Assembly: GCF_000384255.1 (NCBI RefSeq)
Contig: NZ_KB913035.1
Location: 2,058,993-2,122,992, forward strand
Source: Methylotenera mobilis 13
GTDB lineage: Bacteria > Pseudomonadota > Gammaproteobacteria > Burkholderiales > Methylophilaceae
Direction: 5' to 3'
Length of the DNA stretch: 64,000 nucleotides
The notes under the pieces were generated by a model. The model saw only the letters and a list, made by a program, of their open reading frames with translations, did no database searches and was not told the DNA's origin. The translations under genes were made by a program, and so were the position numbers. How positions within the stretch are numbered: the stretch's first letter is position 1; each line of letters starts with the position of its first letter. This document shows, one piece after another, positions 39,430-48,524 of this stretch.

Positions 39430-39478
39430 GCCGTACCAGACAAAATTTAGTGCGGCTATCAAACAGGAGACTCTCATC

Positions 39479-39817
39479 ATGAGTTCAGTATTAATTGTAG
39501 GTGGCGACCAAGTCGAGGGTATTAAAGAGGTGCTTGGCAACTATGGAGTAAGCAACATTCACCATTGGTCAGGTAGAAACGGTGGTGATGCAAATAAAAT
39601 GATTCCACAAGGCACCAAAGTGATTGTATTGGTGACAAAGTGGGTGAATCATTCCATCACTTATAAAGTGAAGAAACACGCCACAAAGCGTGGTATTAAA
39701 GTACTATATACCCCAAATGGATCTAGAGAAAGAATGTTTGATATTATCAAGAAAGATGAATTAAAGCCAACTATTGCGTCTGCATTTAAAGAAAAGAGAT
39801 GGTGGCAGTTTAATTAG
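39479..39817 (+). CDS. DUF2325 domain protein
   Basis: 112 residues, one DUF2325 domain: SVLIVGGDQVEGIKEVLGNYGVSNIHHWSGRNGG is its opening (residues 3-36; only partly quoted here as recognition), with VIVLVTKWVNHSITYKVKKHA later. The family has no established function. AGGAG lies nine bases before the ATG. It ends 110 bases before the convergent cysteine synthase end. Confidence 0.85.
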   Translation: MSSVLIVGGDQVEGIKEVLGNYGVSNIHHWSGRNGGDANKMIPQGTKVIVLVTKWVNHSITYKVKKHATKRGIKVLYTPNGSRERMFDIIKKDELKPTIASAFKEKRWWQFN

Positions 39818-39926
39818 ATATCGATTTTTGTTGAGCACTCATCTCCCTAAGCTAATCAGCAAAGTCGATGAGTACTTAACATCAAATACTGCAGACCGGC
39901 GAAACGATTCAAACTGCCTTATTTCT

Positions 39927-40904
39927 TTACAGCGCAATCCCCTTATCATCAAATAAACCATCAAACAGTATAGAGCTTAAATAACGCTCACCTGAGTCTG
40001 GTAATATTACAACGATAGTTTTGCCCGAGTTTTCTGGTACTTTTGCATAGCGGACAGCTGCCGCAACTGCTGCGCCACAAGAAATGCCCGCAAGAATCCC
40101 TTCCTCTTTCGCCAAACGCTGGGCGTAAAGCACAGCCTCTTCATTGGTCACTTGAGCGATTTCATCCACCAGTGTCATATCCAATATTTCGGGAACAAAG
40201 CCAGCGCCTATCCCTTGTATTTTGTGCGGCGCTGGTTTAAGTTCTTCACCTGCCCGTTTTTGACTGAGCACAGGGCTTGCTGCCGGCTCTACTGCTACAG
40301 AGGTAATCGCTTTACCTTCTGTATTTTTAATATAACGTGAAATACCAGTAATGGTACCGCCAGTTCCTACACCAGAAACTAAAATATCAATCTTTCCATC
40401 GGTGGCATTCCATATTTCAGGTCCTGTGGTTTTTTCATGAATGGCAGGATTCGCTGGATTTTTAAATTGCTGCAGTAACACATAGCGATTAGGATCTGAC
40501 GCTGCAATTTCCTCAGCTTTGGCAATAGCGCCACTCATCCCCTTTGCTCCCTCAGTAAGTACAAGTTTTGCACCATAAGCAACTAGTAACTTACGCCGCT
40601 CAATGCTCATGGTTTCAGGCATTGTCAGTGTAAGCGGAATCCCTCTCGCTGCGGCCACAAAGGCTAACGCAATGCCTGTATTGCCACTTGTGGGCTCTAC
40701 AATCTCTTTACCCGAGCCGAGCAAACCACGCTCCTCTGCATCCCATATCATGGCGGCACCAATCCTACACTTTACAGAGTAAGCTGGATTACGCCCTTCT
40801 ATCTTGGCAAGTACTGTTGCAGTAGCTCCATCTGTCACTCTATTTAATTTAACCAGCGGAGTATTGCCAATAGATTGGGCATTGTCTTCAAACCAATTCG
40901 CCAT
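39927..40904 (-). CDS. cysK: Cysteine synthase (O-acetylserine sulfhydrylase)
   Basis: 325 residues from ATG 40904, chosen because AAGGA lies six bases upstream; an earlier ATG at 40919 lacks a site. PLP Lys lies in [16 protein letters not shown] (about Lys45), and the substrate loop is [27 protein letters not shown] binds the PLP phosphate. It makes cysteine from O-acetylserine and sulfide. CysK fits better than CysM by overall pattern, but this is not proven. Confidence 0.9.
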   Translation of the reverse strand: MANWFEDNAQSIGNTPLVKLNRVTDGATATVLAKIEGRNPAYSVKCRIGAAMIWDAEERGLLGSGKEIVEPTSGNTGIALAFVAAARGIPLTLTMPETMSIERRKLLVAYGAKLVLTEGAKGMSGAIAKAEEIAASDPNRYVLLQQFKNPANPAIHEKTTGPEIWNATDGKIDILVSGVGTGGTITGISRYIKNTEGKAITSVAVEPAASPVLSQKRAGEELKPAPHKIQGIGAGFVPEILDMTLVDEIAQVTNEEAVLYAQRLAKEEGILAGISCGAAVAAAVRYAKVPENSGKTIVVILPDSGERYLSSILFDGLFDDKGIAL

Positions 40905-41006
40905 AATAATCCTTATCATGTTTAGCTAGCATCTAAACCAATACATAGAGCTAGGTATAAATAGACAGTCTACCAAATAACTTTTACAACTAAAAATAAT
41001 TGATGA

Positions 41007-41150
41007 GTATTTGATTACAACGAAAAAGAATATAAAGAATTAATTAAAGATCATAATCTAGGCTTGCAATAGTCTAAACACGATACATTTAAAAGCTCTG
41101 CGGTGACGACGCTAGGTATTGCGTATACATTTAAGATTAAAAACCGATAG
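41007..41150 (+). pseudogene. Remnant of an outer-membrane beta-barrel protein C-terminus
   Basis: Frame from 41007 reads VFDYNEKEYKELIKDHNLGLQ, a stop (TAG at 41070), then SKHDTFKSSAVTTLGIAY and TFKIKNR before a final stop at 41148. The alternating pattern and aromatic near the end resemble the last strands of an outer-membrane barrel, with the TAG standing where a Tyr codon would fit. An upstream TGA closes the frame at 41004, so no start remains. Family not identified; reading is by eye. Confidence 0.4.
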
Positions 41151-41261
41151 TTTCTACCTACTAAAATAACTCAGCCTGGGCTGGAGGTGGTGCATTTAAT
41201 AACGCATCAATATCTATCTCAAAAATTCCAAGTTTTCCGGAACATGGCATCAACGCTAAAG

Positions 41262-42590
41262 AGGGTGTCCCGAATTTTGTGTAAACGTCGGTTGATTACT
41301 GCTGAGGCATCCTCTCTTCAAATTGAATAGTAAACCTATTTAAAGCAGGTTTCCAATCACGTAGTGGCATCGTCCATTTCTTGCTGATGTTTTGCAGCGC
41401 CAAGTAGAACAATTTCATCACAGCTTCATCATTTGGAAATGAACCACGGCTCTTCGTCACTTTACGTAAACTCATATTCACCGATTCAATCGCATTGGTG
41501 GTGTAGATGATTTTGCGTATTTCTGGTGGGTAATCAAAGAACGGTATGATACGCGCCCAGTTGCTGCGCCAGGATTGTGCAATCGGTGGGTAGGCATCAT
41601 CCCATCTTACTTCAAACTCAGACAGATATTGTTCTGCTTCATCAATCGTTGACGCGGTATAAACGCGCTTTAAATCAGCAGCCACAAGCTTACGCTTCTG
41701 CCAGCCCACGTAATTCAAGCTGTTACGCACCATATGCACAATACACAATTGAACCGTTGCCTTGGGATAGACAGTTTCGATCGCCTCAGGAAAGCCCTTT
41801 AGACCATCCACACAGGCAATGAAAATGTCCTGTACCCCTCGATTCTTGAGTTCAGTCACAACACTTAGCCAGAACTTGGCACCTTCGGTCTGGGCGATCC
41901 ACAACCCCAATACTTCTTTCTCTCCCTGAATGTTGATGCCGATGGCAAGATAGACTGCCTTAGACCTGACCGCACCGGTATCTCGTACTTTGGCATGGAT
42001 GCAATCCAGATACACCACTGGGTAAATAGCATCCAATGGGCGAGACTGCCATTGCTTCACATCTTCAACCACAGCATCAGTGACCGATGAAATGAGCGTA
42101 GGTGACACTTCAGTGCCATACATTTCAGCCAAGTGGCCTTGAATCTCACGCACCGTCATGCCACGCGAGTACAGGGAGATGATCTTGTCATCAAAGCCTG
42201 TCCAGCGTGTTTGATGTTTAGGAATCAGTTGCGGTTCAAAACTGGCATCACGATCACGGGGAATCTCAATAGGCAATTCACCGAATTCACCCTTGAGCGT
42301 CTTACGGCTTTTACCGTTACGGGCATTGCCAGTGCCATTCATTACTGCTTCGTGTTTGTCATGGCCAAGGTGTTCAGCCATCTCAGCTTGCAGCGCACGT
42401 TCAACCAGTGCTTTGGTGAGTTGCTTGAGAAGACCATTCTCACCAATCAGGTCTTCTGGTTTTTTATAGTTAGCTAATAAGCTATCAATTAGATCATTGG
42501 GTAATACTTTTGGTATCGTCATTTTTATTCCATTCCTGAAAATAGCAGTTTCCTGCAAAATGACGTTTACACAAAATTATTTACACCCCC
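41262..42590 (-). mobile_element. IS256-family insertion sequence
   Basis: 1329 bp. It is bounded by direct repeats ACGCTAAAG (41253-41261 and 42591-42599), a 9-bp target duplication typical of IS256. Terminal inverted repeats share GGGTGT and then AATTTTGTGTAAACGTC (ends 41263 and 42589 inward), differing in a four-base stretch. One transposase gene fills it. Confidence 0.92.
41296..42522 (-). CDS. IS256-family (mutator-type) transposase
   Basis: 408 residues from ATG 42522; an upstream in-frame TTG at 42558 is less likely since GGAA precedes the ATG. The DDE triad is suggested by YLDCIHAKVRD (first Asp), ACVDGLKGFPEAIE (second Asp) and the late Glu in TNAIESVNMSLR. KSRGSFPNDEAVMKLFYLAL matches the mutator family C-terminus. 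It is intact, so the element may still be mobile. Confidence 0.95.
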   Translation of the reverse strand: MTIPKVLPNDLIDSLLANYKKPEDLIGENGLLKQLTKALVERALQAEMAEHLGHDKHEAVMNGTGNARNGKSRKTLKGEFGELPIEIPRDRDASFEPQLIPKHQTRWTGFDDKIISLYSRGMTVREIQGHLAEMYGTEVSPTLISSVTDAVVEDVKQWQSRPLDAIYPVVYLDCIHAKVRDTGAVRSKAVYLAIGINIQGEKEVLGLWIAQTEGAKFWLSVVTELKNRGVQDIFIACVDGLKGFPEAIETVYPKATVQLCIVHMVRNSLNYVGWQKRKLVAADLKRVYTASTIDEAEQYLSEFEVRWDDAYPPIAQSWRSNWARIIPFFDYPPEIRKIIYTTNAIESVNMSLRKVTKSRGSFPNDEAVMKLFYLALQNISKKWTMPLRDWKPALNRFTIQFEERMPQQ

Positions 42591-43046
42591 ACGCTAAAGG
42601 CTTAGGCTGTTCAAATAAAAGTCCATAGTGCTTACTATCAACACCTTGAAATTGTGCACGATGTTGAAGGCTAGTTGATTCAGGTAACTCTCCTGGCCGA
42701 CTGCAAAGTATCAAGTCTGCAACGCCAACTACACCACCAAACTCCAGCTTCTCTTTGGCTGGCAATGGGATGTCAGTATTTGCTTTCAGATAATCATAAT
42801 AGACATCATACAAACCTTTACTTGCATGTATTAATATAGGACCACGATAAGTCGTCCCCCATGTGCGATCGTCCACCATCAAATATCCGTTCGCAATCAA
42901 CCATGCAAAAGGCTGCTTAAATGAAAGTGCTTGAAAGCATCCCTTGGTTGCTCCTGCTTTTAATCTTTCAATCTCAGTCATTATTTTGCTTTACTCACAA
43001 TTTGCCACACTAAGGCCAGTTACTATCCAGCACGGCCAACAGGATG

Positions 43047-43259
43047 CTACCAACCTTGTTTCCAAACGCTCACATCTTTTAGCGCTTCCCAGCACAATAT
43101 TTGCACTCGCTTTGAGTGCACAGCCTCAAGCTCAACGTACTCAATATTAACCATAGGTGCTTCAGGCAACATCACTTTGGTGACTATAAAATGCTTTTCT
43201 TTATTAATAGGATGAACGGCTGTCCATTTACTATGTAGTAACTTTTTGGGATTTAACAT
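43047..43259 (-). CDS. TIGR02450 family Trp-rich small protein
   Basis: 70 residues. MLNPKKLLHSKWTAVHPINKEKHFIVTKV and the late VELEAVHSKRVQ match the TIGR02450 pattern (quoted in fragments). Three Trp residues occur, one at the end. No function is established for the family. It lies between the two IS elements and seems intact. Confidence 0.8.
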   Translation of the reverse strand: MLNPKKLLHSKWTAVHPINKEKHFIVTKVMLPEAPMVNIEYVELEAVHSKRVQILCWEALKDVSVWKQGW

Positions 43260-43434
43260 CGTTGTGCAAGAAATATAAATGATAGAAGCAAACGTAAGTA
43301 TATCGTTGAGGTGAAAAAAATAGCTAAACTAAATATGTGGCTAGCCCACCACCAGCGGACATAAAAAAACCCAGACTATGAACTGCACCCAAAAATTTAG
43401 ACATTATGCCTAACTTATTAAGGTGCAGTTTTTT

Positions 43435-43950
43435 ATGGCTAAATATTCGTATGAATTTAAACTGTCTGTTGTTGAGTATTACCTTCTAAACAAAGTGGGC
43501 TACAGAGTAACTTCAAATAAATTCCAAGTTGAAGAGAGTACAGTTCGCAATTGGATAGCGCTGCACAATCATCATGGCGCTGAGGCGCTAATCAAGAAAC
43601 CCAATCCCAACTATTCTCTAGCATTTAAATGTTCTGTCATTGAGCATATGCGAGCAGAGAAGCTGTCAATCAGACAAACTGCTGCACACTTTAACATTCC
43701 GGCATTGACCACTGTTGCCCGCTGGAAAATGCTTTATGAAAGCGGTAGGATAGCAATTTCTATCAAGCCCAGGGGGCGAGCTAAGGCGATGTCCAAACCA
43801 CCCACACCGCCAGAGAAACCTCTGGAAGAAATGACGCATCAAGAACTATTGGCAGAAGTACGTTATTTACGTACGGAGCATGCTTATCTAAAAAAGCTCG
43901 ATGCCTTGATTCAGCGCAAGCAATTGGAAGAAAAGAACAAGCAGAAATAA
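43435..43950 (+). CDS. IS150-like OrfA (transposase DNA-binding part)
   Basis: 171 residues from ATG 43435, chosen because AAGGTG lies nine bases upstream; a GTG at 43423 is also in frame. Two HTH regions are visible (SYEFKLSVVEYYL and FKCSVIEHMRAEKLSIRQTAAHF), followed by a Pro-rich linker and a C-terminal coiled coil (EMTHQELLAEVRYLRTEHAYLKKL). It provides IS end recognition, and via frameshift the N-terminus of the full transposase. Confidence 0.92.
   Translation: MAKYSYEFKLSVVEYYLLNKVGYRVTSNKFQVEESTVRNWIALHNHHGAEALIKKPNPNYSLAFKCSVIEHMRAEKLSIRQTAAHFNIPALTTVARWKMLYESGRIAISIKPRGRAKAMSKPPTPPEKPLEEMTHQELLAEVRYLRTEHAYLKKLDALIQRKQLEEKNKQK
43890..43896 (+). other. Programmed -1 frameshift slippery site A6G
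   Basis: AAAAAAG at 43890-43896 sits in the orfA frame as A AAA AAG. A shift of -1 here enters a frame that is open into orfB (43896 to 43974 is a multiple of three and has no stop). This matches the known IS150/IS3-family OrfAB fusion mechanism. Confidence 0.85.
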
Positions 43951-43973
43951 TTGCTGAATTAAGGCCACATCAT

Positions 43974-44795
43974 ATGGCTCAGGATTTGATACGTGCAACT
44001 GGTACACCTAAGAGCTCGTTCTATTATGGACAGCAGCGTGTTAACTTACCGGAGCGTTACTGTGCTGAGAAATCCAGGATTCAAGAAATCTACCACCAAC
44101 ATAAAGGTCGTTACGGGTATCGCCGTATTTGCTTGGTATTGAAGCAGATGGGGTATGGGATTAATCACAAGACTGTCCTAAAGTTGATGAAAGAGCTGAA
44201 GCTTAAATCGATTGTGCGCGTAAAGAAATATCAGTCTTATCGTGGGCGGGTTGGATTGGTTTCACCTAATCAGTTAGCGCGGCAGTTCCAGGCTTCGACA
44301 CCCAATGAAAAATGGGTTACCGATGTGACGGAGTTCAACATCTTGGGTAACAAGGTATATCTCTCCCCTATACTGGACTTGTATAACGGAGAGATTGTGT
44401 CCTATGCCGTGGCGCAACGGCCGCAATATAGTTTGGTGGGCATCATGCTTCATCAGGCCATCAGCAGACTAGAGCCACATGAAAAACCAATGGTACATTC
44501 GGATCAGGGCTGGCAGTATCAGATGTCTTGCTATCAAGCAGCGTTACAAGCACGCGGGTTAAGTCAAAGCATGTCAAGAAAAGGTAACTGCTTAGATAAT
44601 GCTGCAATGGAAAGTTTCTTTGGAGTGCTTAAATCTGAGTTTTACTACACCAAGAAATTTACAGATGCAGATGATTTCATTAAAGAGCTAAAGGAATATA
44701 TCTGGTATTACAATCACGAAAGAATTAAGACAAAATTAAAAGGACTGAGTCCTGTGCAATACAGAAATCAGTCCTTATTTTTAACCCAAGCTTAA
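43974..44795 (+). CDS. IS150-like OrfB (DDE transposase catalytic part)
   Basis: 273 residues. HTH_21 region KGRYGYRRICLVLKQMGY, then an rve integrase core: WVTDVTEFN (first Asp), VHSDQGWQY (second Asp), and NAAMESFFGVLKSE (Glu, DDE triad), ending with YYNHERIKTKLKGLSPVQYR. Intact. Most likely produced mainly as the OrfAB fusion through the slippery site upstream. Confidence 0.95.
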   Translation: MAQDLIRATGTPKSSFYYGQQRVNLPERYCAEKSRIQEIYHQHKGRYGYRRICLVLKQMGYGINHKTVLKLMKELKLKSIVRVKKYQSYRGRVGLVSPNQLARQFQASTPNEKWVTDVTEFNILGNKVYLSPILDLYNGEIVSYAVAQRPQYSLVGIMLHQAISRLEPHEKPMVHSDQGWQYQMSCYQAALQARGLSQSMSRKGNCLDNAAMESFFGVLKSEFYYTKKFTDADDFIKELKEYIWYYNHERIKTKLKGLSPVQYRNQSLFLTQA

Positions 44796-44820
44796 TGTCC
44801 AACTTTTAGGGGTCAGATCA

Positions 44821-44836
44821 CTAGTCTGGGTTTTTT
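44821..44836 (-). terminator. Half of the pqqA terminator, split by the IS150-like element
   Basis: GTCTGGGTTTTTT (44824-44836) is the exact reverse complement of AAAAAACCCAGAC (43364-43376). Without the IS and one CTA the two join as a 12-bp stem with loop CTAG, an intrinsic terminator some 30 bases past the pqqA stop. It now has 1.4 kb between its arms, so it can no longer fold normally. Confidence 0.85.
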
Positions 44837-44865
44837 AATTTTAATTACTGTACATCTGTCAATAA

Positions 44866-44937
44866 TTACTTGTTCATTACGTACATAGTAACTTCAAAGC
44901 CAAAACGCATTTCTGTCGCTGCTGGTGTTGTCCACAT
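44866..44937 (-). CDS. pqqA: Pyrroloquinoline quinone precursor peptide PqqA
   Basis: 23 residues: MWTTPAATEMRFGFEVTMYV then MNK. It has the Glu-x3-Tyr motif (Glu15 and Tyr19, EVTMY) whose two side chains become PQQ, and the usual MWT-P and R-GFE pattern. AGGAGA lies eight bases before the ATG. No pqqB, C, D or E is in the window, so the modifying enzymes must be encoded elsewhere. PQQ is the cofactor of methanol and aldose dehydrogenases. The downstream terminator is interrupted by an IS. Confidence 0.93.
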   Translation of the reverse strand: MWTTPAATEMRFGFEVTMYVMNK

Positions 44938-44994
44938 AATATATCTCCTAAGTATTCGTTTTGAACTGACATCATCTCTTGTTCGAGTAAGTTT

Positions 44995-45044
44995 ATTATA
45001 AACCTTCATCAAAAAATCACACTGTCACTGTTCATGAATGACAG
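44995..45044 (-). promoter_or_regulatory. Candidate pqqA promoter with upstream palindrome
   Basis: A TATAAT -10 hexamer reads on the minus strand at 45000-44995; no good -35 exists 16-18 bases upstream. CTGTCA (45022-45027) and TGACAG (45039-45044) enclose TTCATGAA (45031-45038), a nested palindrome placed where an activator would sit. Function is inferred. Confidence 0.4.
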
Positions 45045-45132
45045 GTACGTAAAATCATGAATAGATAACTTCTTATGTAGAGAATTAAGTTTAGATATAC
45101 TTAAAAAAATGACGCCGGACAACAAACTGATA

Positions 45133-45222
45133 TGGCGGAAGAGGCGAGATTCGAACTCGCGATAAGGTTACCCCTATGCCACCTTTCCAGGGTGGTGACT
45201 TAAACCGCTCATCCACTCTTCC
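45133..45222 (-). tRNA. tRNA-Ser (anticodon GGA)
   Basis: Ninety nucleotides with encoded CCA. Acceptor GGAAGAG pairs with CTCTTCC. The anticodon stem-loop is CCACC-CTGGAAA-GGTGG with GGA in the middle, reading UCC/UCU. A long variable arm, as in class II tRNAs, and the T-arm GTTCGAATC are present. Confidence 0.97.
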
Positions 45223-45289
45223 GTTAGGGAGCGAATTATAGTGCAATTCAAGATAAAAGCCTACGTAGCTGTGCTTTTTTATTCCTAGA

Positions 45290-46534
45290 TTACCTAGCTT
45301 GGTTCAGCAAAATATACGTATCTAGAATGCCTTTACCTTTCACTTCTACGCCTGTGCGCAATGAAAACGGATAATCATGCGATAGCAGGTTTTTTGTCTC
45401 TGTAGACACTTGAATCGTATTTGGCAAACTAGTCTCCTCCATGCGGCTGGCCATATTGACAGTATCCCCCCATAAGTCATAGCTAAACTTACTGCTACCA
45501 ATCACGCCAGCAACCACTGGGCCACTATTAATCCCAATTCGCATGCCTAAATCAATACCAACTTTTTCCGACAGTTCTTTTAGCACAACTTGCATCTCCA
45601 GCGCCATGCCAATAATCCGGTGAGCATGGTCTGGACATATTACAGGTGCGCCAGAAACCACCATGTAAGCATCACCTATTGTCTTAATCTTTTCAACTTG
45701 ATATTTATCGGCCAATTGATCAAACTTTAGAAATATTTCGGACAATAAATCAATCAACTGTGTAGGCGACATTTTGTCCGACATTTGCGTAAAGTTAATT
45801 AAGTCAGCAAACATCACTGTCACACTTTCATAATGATCAGCGATACGCATATCATGCGCTTTTAGTCTTTGTGCGATAGGTGCTGGCAGAATATTGAGCA
45901 AAAGCTTCTCTGATCTGGCCTGCTCAATTTCAAGAGAATGCATAATGCGCTCTTTTTGCGCTTGGAAAAAACGTAAAACACCATACAAGATTGCGGCGGT
46001 TCCCGTAATATTCATCAAGAAAAAAGTATCTTTAACGTCACTCGGAATGGGCATTGCGTTCACAGCAAAGTAATTGTTCATTTTCCAAGAAAGAAATGCC
46101 AATCCGATAAAAAGCAAAAACCACGGTGTGGATTGACGGGTACCCAAAATCATTAATGCGCCTACTGGTGACAAGATTGCCCAGATTGCCACACCGCTAG
46201 ACGCCTCAAACCCGCCAATCACCCATTGCATAAAGAAAGGCATGACCAACAGCATCACTAGTTGTGTAAAGGTGAAATACTCAAAGCGCTTAGAATGATA
46301 AAAAATGAATAAACTAAGATAGGAAATAACTAGGTAAAAATATGGAACTGCTGCAATAACGGCATAACCCTCACCAAGACCTGACAAGGTGTATATCCAA
46401 AAAAAACTGACCAGTGTCTCAGCAACAACTAATATTGATAAGATGGCCTTTCCTAAACTCAAAGAAGTTGGATTAAATAAACCATCCCAAAATCCACGTG
46501 CAAATATTGGTGAGTTTGCTAAGTTAGCTGACAT
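45290..46534 (-). CDS. Membrane-bound class III adenylate/guanylate cyclase
   Basis: 414 residues. The N-terminal half (about 20-195) has about six membrane helices, and a short coiled linker leads to a class III cyclase domain (about 205-410). Metal Asp residues lie in VMFADLINFTQMSD and GDAYMVVSG. IGINSGPVVAGVIGSSKFSYDLWGDTVNMASRMEE is the substrate/transition-state region (quoted in part). Makes cAMP or cGMP; substrate specificity is not settled. It lies downstream of no evident partner, near tRNA-Ser. Confidence 0.9.
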   Translation of the reverse strand: MSANLANSPIFARGFWDGLFNPTSLSLGKAILSILVVAETLVSFFWIYTLSGLGEGYAVIAAVPYFYLVISYLSLFIFYHSKRFEYFTFTQLVMLLVMPFFMQWVIGGFEASSGVAIWAILSPVGALMILGTRQSTPWFLLFIGLAFLSWKMNNYFAVNAMPIPSDVKDTFFLMNITGTAAILYGVLRFFQAQKERIMHSLEIEQARSEKLLLNILPAPIAQRLKAHDMRIADHYESVTVMFADLINFTQMSDKMSPTQLIDLLSEIFLKFDQLADKYQVEKIKTIGDAYMVVSGAPVICPDHAHRIIGMALEMQVVLKELSEKVGIDLGMRIGINSGPVVAGVIGSSKFSYDLWGDTVNMASRMEETSLPNTIQVSTETKNLLSHDYPFSLRTGVEVKGKGILDTYILLNQAR

Positions 46535-46930
46535 ATTTGAACATTAAAATGCAGTTTTCTAAAATCGATAATTACACTATAACTTAAGCATCTGTGTTTT
46601 TCTATTTTTAAATCAATCAACATATCAAATTACTTTGAAACCAAAGATCAAATACTACGTCTTAGAATGTGGAAAGCAACACACAAAAATTTATAAAGAT
46701 TGAATCATGGATTCTTGTCTCAATAAATTCATTAATTTTATAATTGCTGTCGACTAATGCTTGATTTGCGCGCGCCTTAGGGTTATTGTTTTGAGGTGGC
46801 AGTGTTTACGAAACCCTTTTATTTACAAGCACTTTAAGCATTTATAAGAAGAATAAAGTTTATTGATAAATAATAGAGGCTTAACAACAGGAATCACTAT
46901 ATTAACGATAGAAAAACTATAGGAGTTGGC
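46535..46930. other. Divergent region between cyclase and aldehyde dehydrogenase
   Basis: 396 AT-rich bases with no gene. A weak 6-bp inverted pair AGGGTT/AACCCT spans 46779-46817. No sigma-54 motif could be confirmed. AGGAG precedes the dehydrogenase ATG. Confidence 0.45.
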
Positions 46931-48451
46931 ATGAGTTTAGATTTATTAAAAGGTCTTGGCGTAAAGATACCTTACAAAGCTAAATATGATAATTTTATTG
47001 GTGGTAAGTGGGTAGCTCCAGTTAAAGGTGAGTATTTTGATGTGATTACACCAATTACAGGCAAACCTTACACGCAAGCGGCTCGCTCTGGTGCTGAAGA
47101 TATTGAATTAGCACTAGATGCAGCTCACGCAGCGGCAGACGGCTGGGCTCGTACAGCCCCAGCACAACGTGCTAACTTACTATTAAAAATTGCTGATCGT
47201 TTAGAAGCTAACTTAGAGCTATTAGCGACTGCTGAAACAATTGACAACGGCAAACCTATTCGTGAAACGCTAAATGCCGACATCCCATTAGCGATTGACC
47301 ATTTCCGTTACTTTGCAGGCTGCCTCCGTGCGCAAGAGGGTAGCTTAAGTGAAATTGATGAGAATACAGTTGCTTACCACTTTCATGAACCATTAGGTGT
47401 TGTTGGCCAAATCATTCCTTGGAACTTCCCTATTCTGATGGCTGCATGGAAACTAGCGCCAGCAGTGGCTGCGGGTAACTGTGTAGTAATGAAGCCTGCT
47501 GAGTTCACGCCGATCAGTATTCTTATTTTAATGGAGTTGATTGCAGACATTCTACCGCCTGGTGTAATTAACATTGTCAATGGTTATGGCCGTGATGTAG
47601 GTGCACCACTTGCCAACAGCCGCCGTATCGCCAAAATTGCATTTACAGGCTCTACCGCAACAGGCCGTGTCATTGCGCAAGCTGCTGCTGCTAATTTGAT
47701 TCCTGCAACATTAGAGTTAGGTGGTAAATCACCTAATATCTTCTTTGAAGACATCGCGCTTGCTGATGATGACTTTTTTGATAAAGCGGTTGAAGGTTTA
47801 GTGCTATTTGCATTTAACCAAGGTGAGGTTTGTACCAGCCCGTCACGTGCTTTGATTCAAGAGTCGGTGTATGACAAGTTCATGGAGCGTGTACTTCCAC
47901 GTGTTGCTGCAATTAAACAAGGCAACCCACTAGACCCTAATACGATGATTGGTGCGCAAGCGTCTCAAGACCAACTGAACAAAATCATGTCTTATATGGA
48001 CATTGGTAAACAAGAAGGTGCACAAGTATTAATTGGCGGTGAGCGTAATGTATTAAGCGGTGCATTTGCTGACGGTTATTACATTCAGCCAACCTTACTT
48101 AAAGGCCATAACAAAATGCGCGTGTTCCAAGAAGAGATTTTTGGCCCAGTGCTAGCTGTGACTACTTTTAAAGATGAAGCTGAAGCATTAGCGATTGCTA
48201 ACGACACAGTATTTGGCTTGGGTTCTGGCGTCTGGTCACGCGATGGTAGCCGTGCTTACCGTATGGGTCGTGGCATTAAAGCTGGTCGCGTTTGGACTAA
48301 CTGCTATCATGCCTACCCTGCGCATGCCGCTTTTGGTGGGTATAAAGAATCTGGTATTGGCCGTGAAACACACAAAATGATGTTAGATCACTACCAACAA
48401 ACTAAGAATCTTTTAGTAAGCTATAACGCTAAAAAATTAGGTTTCTTCTAA
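46931..48451 (+). CDS. NAD-dependent aldehyde dehydrogenase
   Basis: 506 residues. Catalytic Glu in [13 protein letters not shown] and Cys in [24 protein letters not shown] is the NAD loop and [15 protein letters not shown] is typical. The family includes acetaldehyde dehydrogenases ExaC/AldB; NYIDGKW-like opening FIGGKWV. Followed by a terminator, then DUF779. In methylotrophs it may remove toxic C2+ aldehydes; formaldehyde use is not shown by sequence. Confidence 0.93.
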   Translation: MSLDLLKGLGVKIPYKAKYDNFIGGKWVAPVKGEYFDVITPITGKPYTQAARSGAEDIELALDAAHAAADGWARTAPAQRANLLLKIADRLEANLELLATAETIDNGKPIRETLNADIPLAIDHFRYFAGCLRAQEGSLSEIDENTVAYHFHEPLGVVGQIIPWNFPILMAAWKLAPAVAAGNCVVMKPAEFTPISILILMELIADILPPGVINIVNGYGRDVGAPLANSRRIAKIAFTGSTATGRVIAQAAAANLIPATLELGGKSPNIFFEDIALADDDFFDKAVEGLVLFAFNQGEVCTSPSRALIQESVYDKFMERVLPRVAAIKQGNPLDPNTMIGAQASQDQLNKIMSYMDIGKQEGAQVLIGGERNVLSGAFADGYYIQPTLLKGHNKMRVFQEEIFGPVLAVTTFKDEAEALAIANDTVFGLGSGVWSRDGSRAYRMGRGIKAGRVWTNCYHAYPAHAAFGGYKESGIGRETHKMMLDHYQQTKNLLVSYNAKKLGFF

Positions 48452-48524
48452 TATTTAGGTTTATCGCTAATCTTTTTAGAATTCCCACCATGTTACATGC
48501 TGAGGTTCTAAATAGTTAACACAG

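Larger units (their letters stand above)
38951..39478. other. Region between DUF815 and DUF2325
   Basis: 528 bases without a gene. It holds the second 55-bp DnaA-box repeat and a likely promoter for the DUF2325 gene. No open frame of merit otherwise. Confidence 0.6.
41161..42981 (-). pseudogene. ASCH-domain gene split by IS256-family element
   Basis: The 5' part (42981 down to 42591) encodes an ASCH-like N-terminus: LSFKQPFAWLIANGYLMVDDRTW, then LIHASKGLYD, then HYGLLFEQPKPLA. The 3' part (41252 to 41161) continues MPCSGKLGIFEIDIDALLNA up to AELF and stop. Removing the IS and one copy of the 9-bp duplication restores an exact 161-codon frame (160 residues). ASCH domains bind RNA or act as nucleotide/RNA hydrolases; the original role is unknown. 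In its present form it would read into the IS for a few codons and stop. Confidence 0.85.
43379..44820 (+). mobile_element. IS3-family (IS150-like) insertion sequence
   Basis: 1442 bp. Ends are TGAACTGCACCC on the left and, read from the right, TGATCTGACCCC; about 31-bp imperfect inverted repeats. The target duplication is CTA (43376-43378 and 44821-44823). It carries orfA, a -1 slippery site, and orfB. The target was the loop of a transcription terminator. Confidence 0.92.

Noticed and set aside
43318..43365. A 17-codon GTG-started peptide right before the split terminator
   Set aside because: No ribosome-binding site with proper spacing and no recognised family.
46779..46817. A 6-bp inverted pair upstream of the aldehyde dehydrogenase as an operator
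   Set aside because: The arms are short and 27 bases apart, expected by chance in AT-rich sequence.
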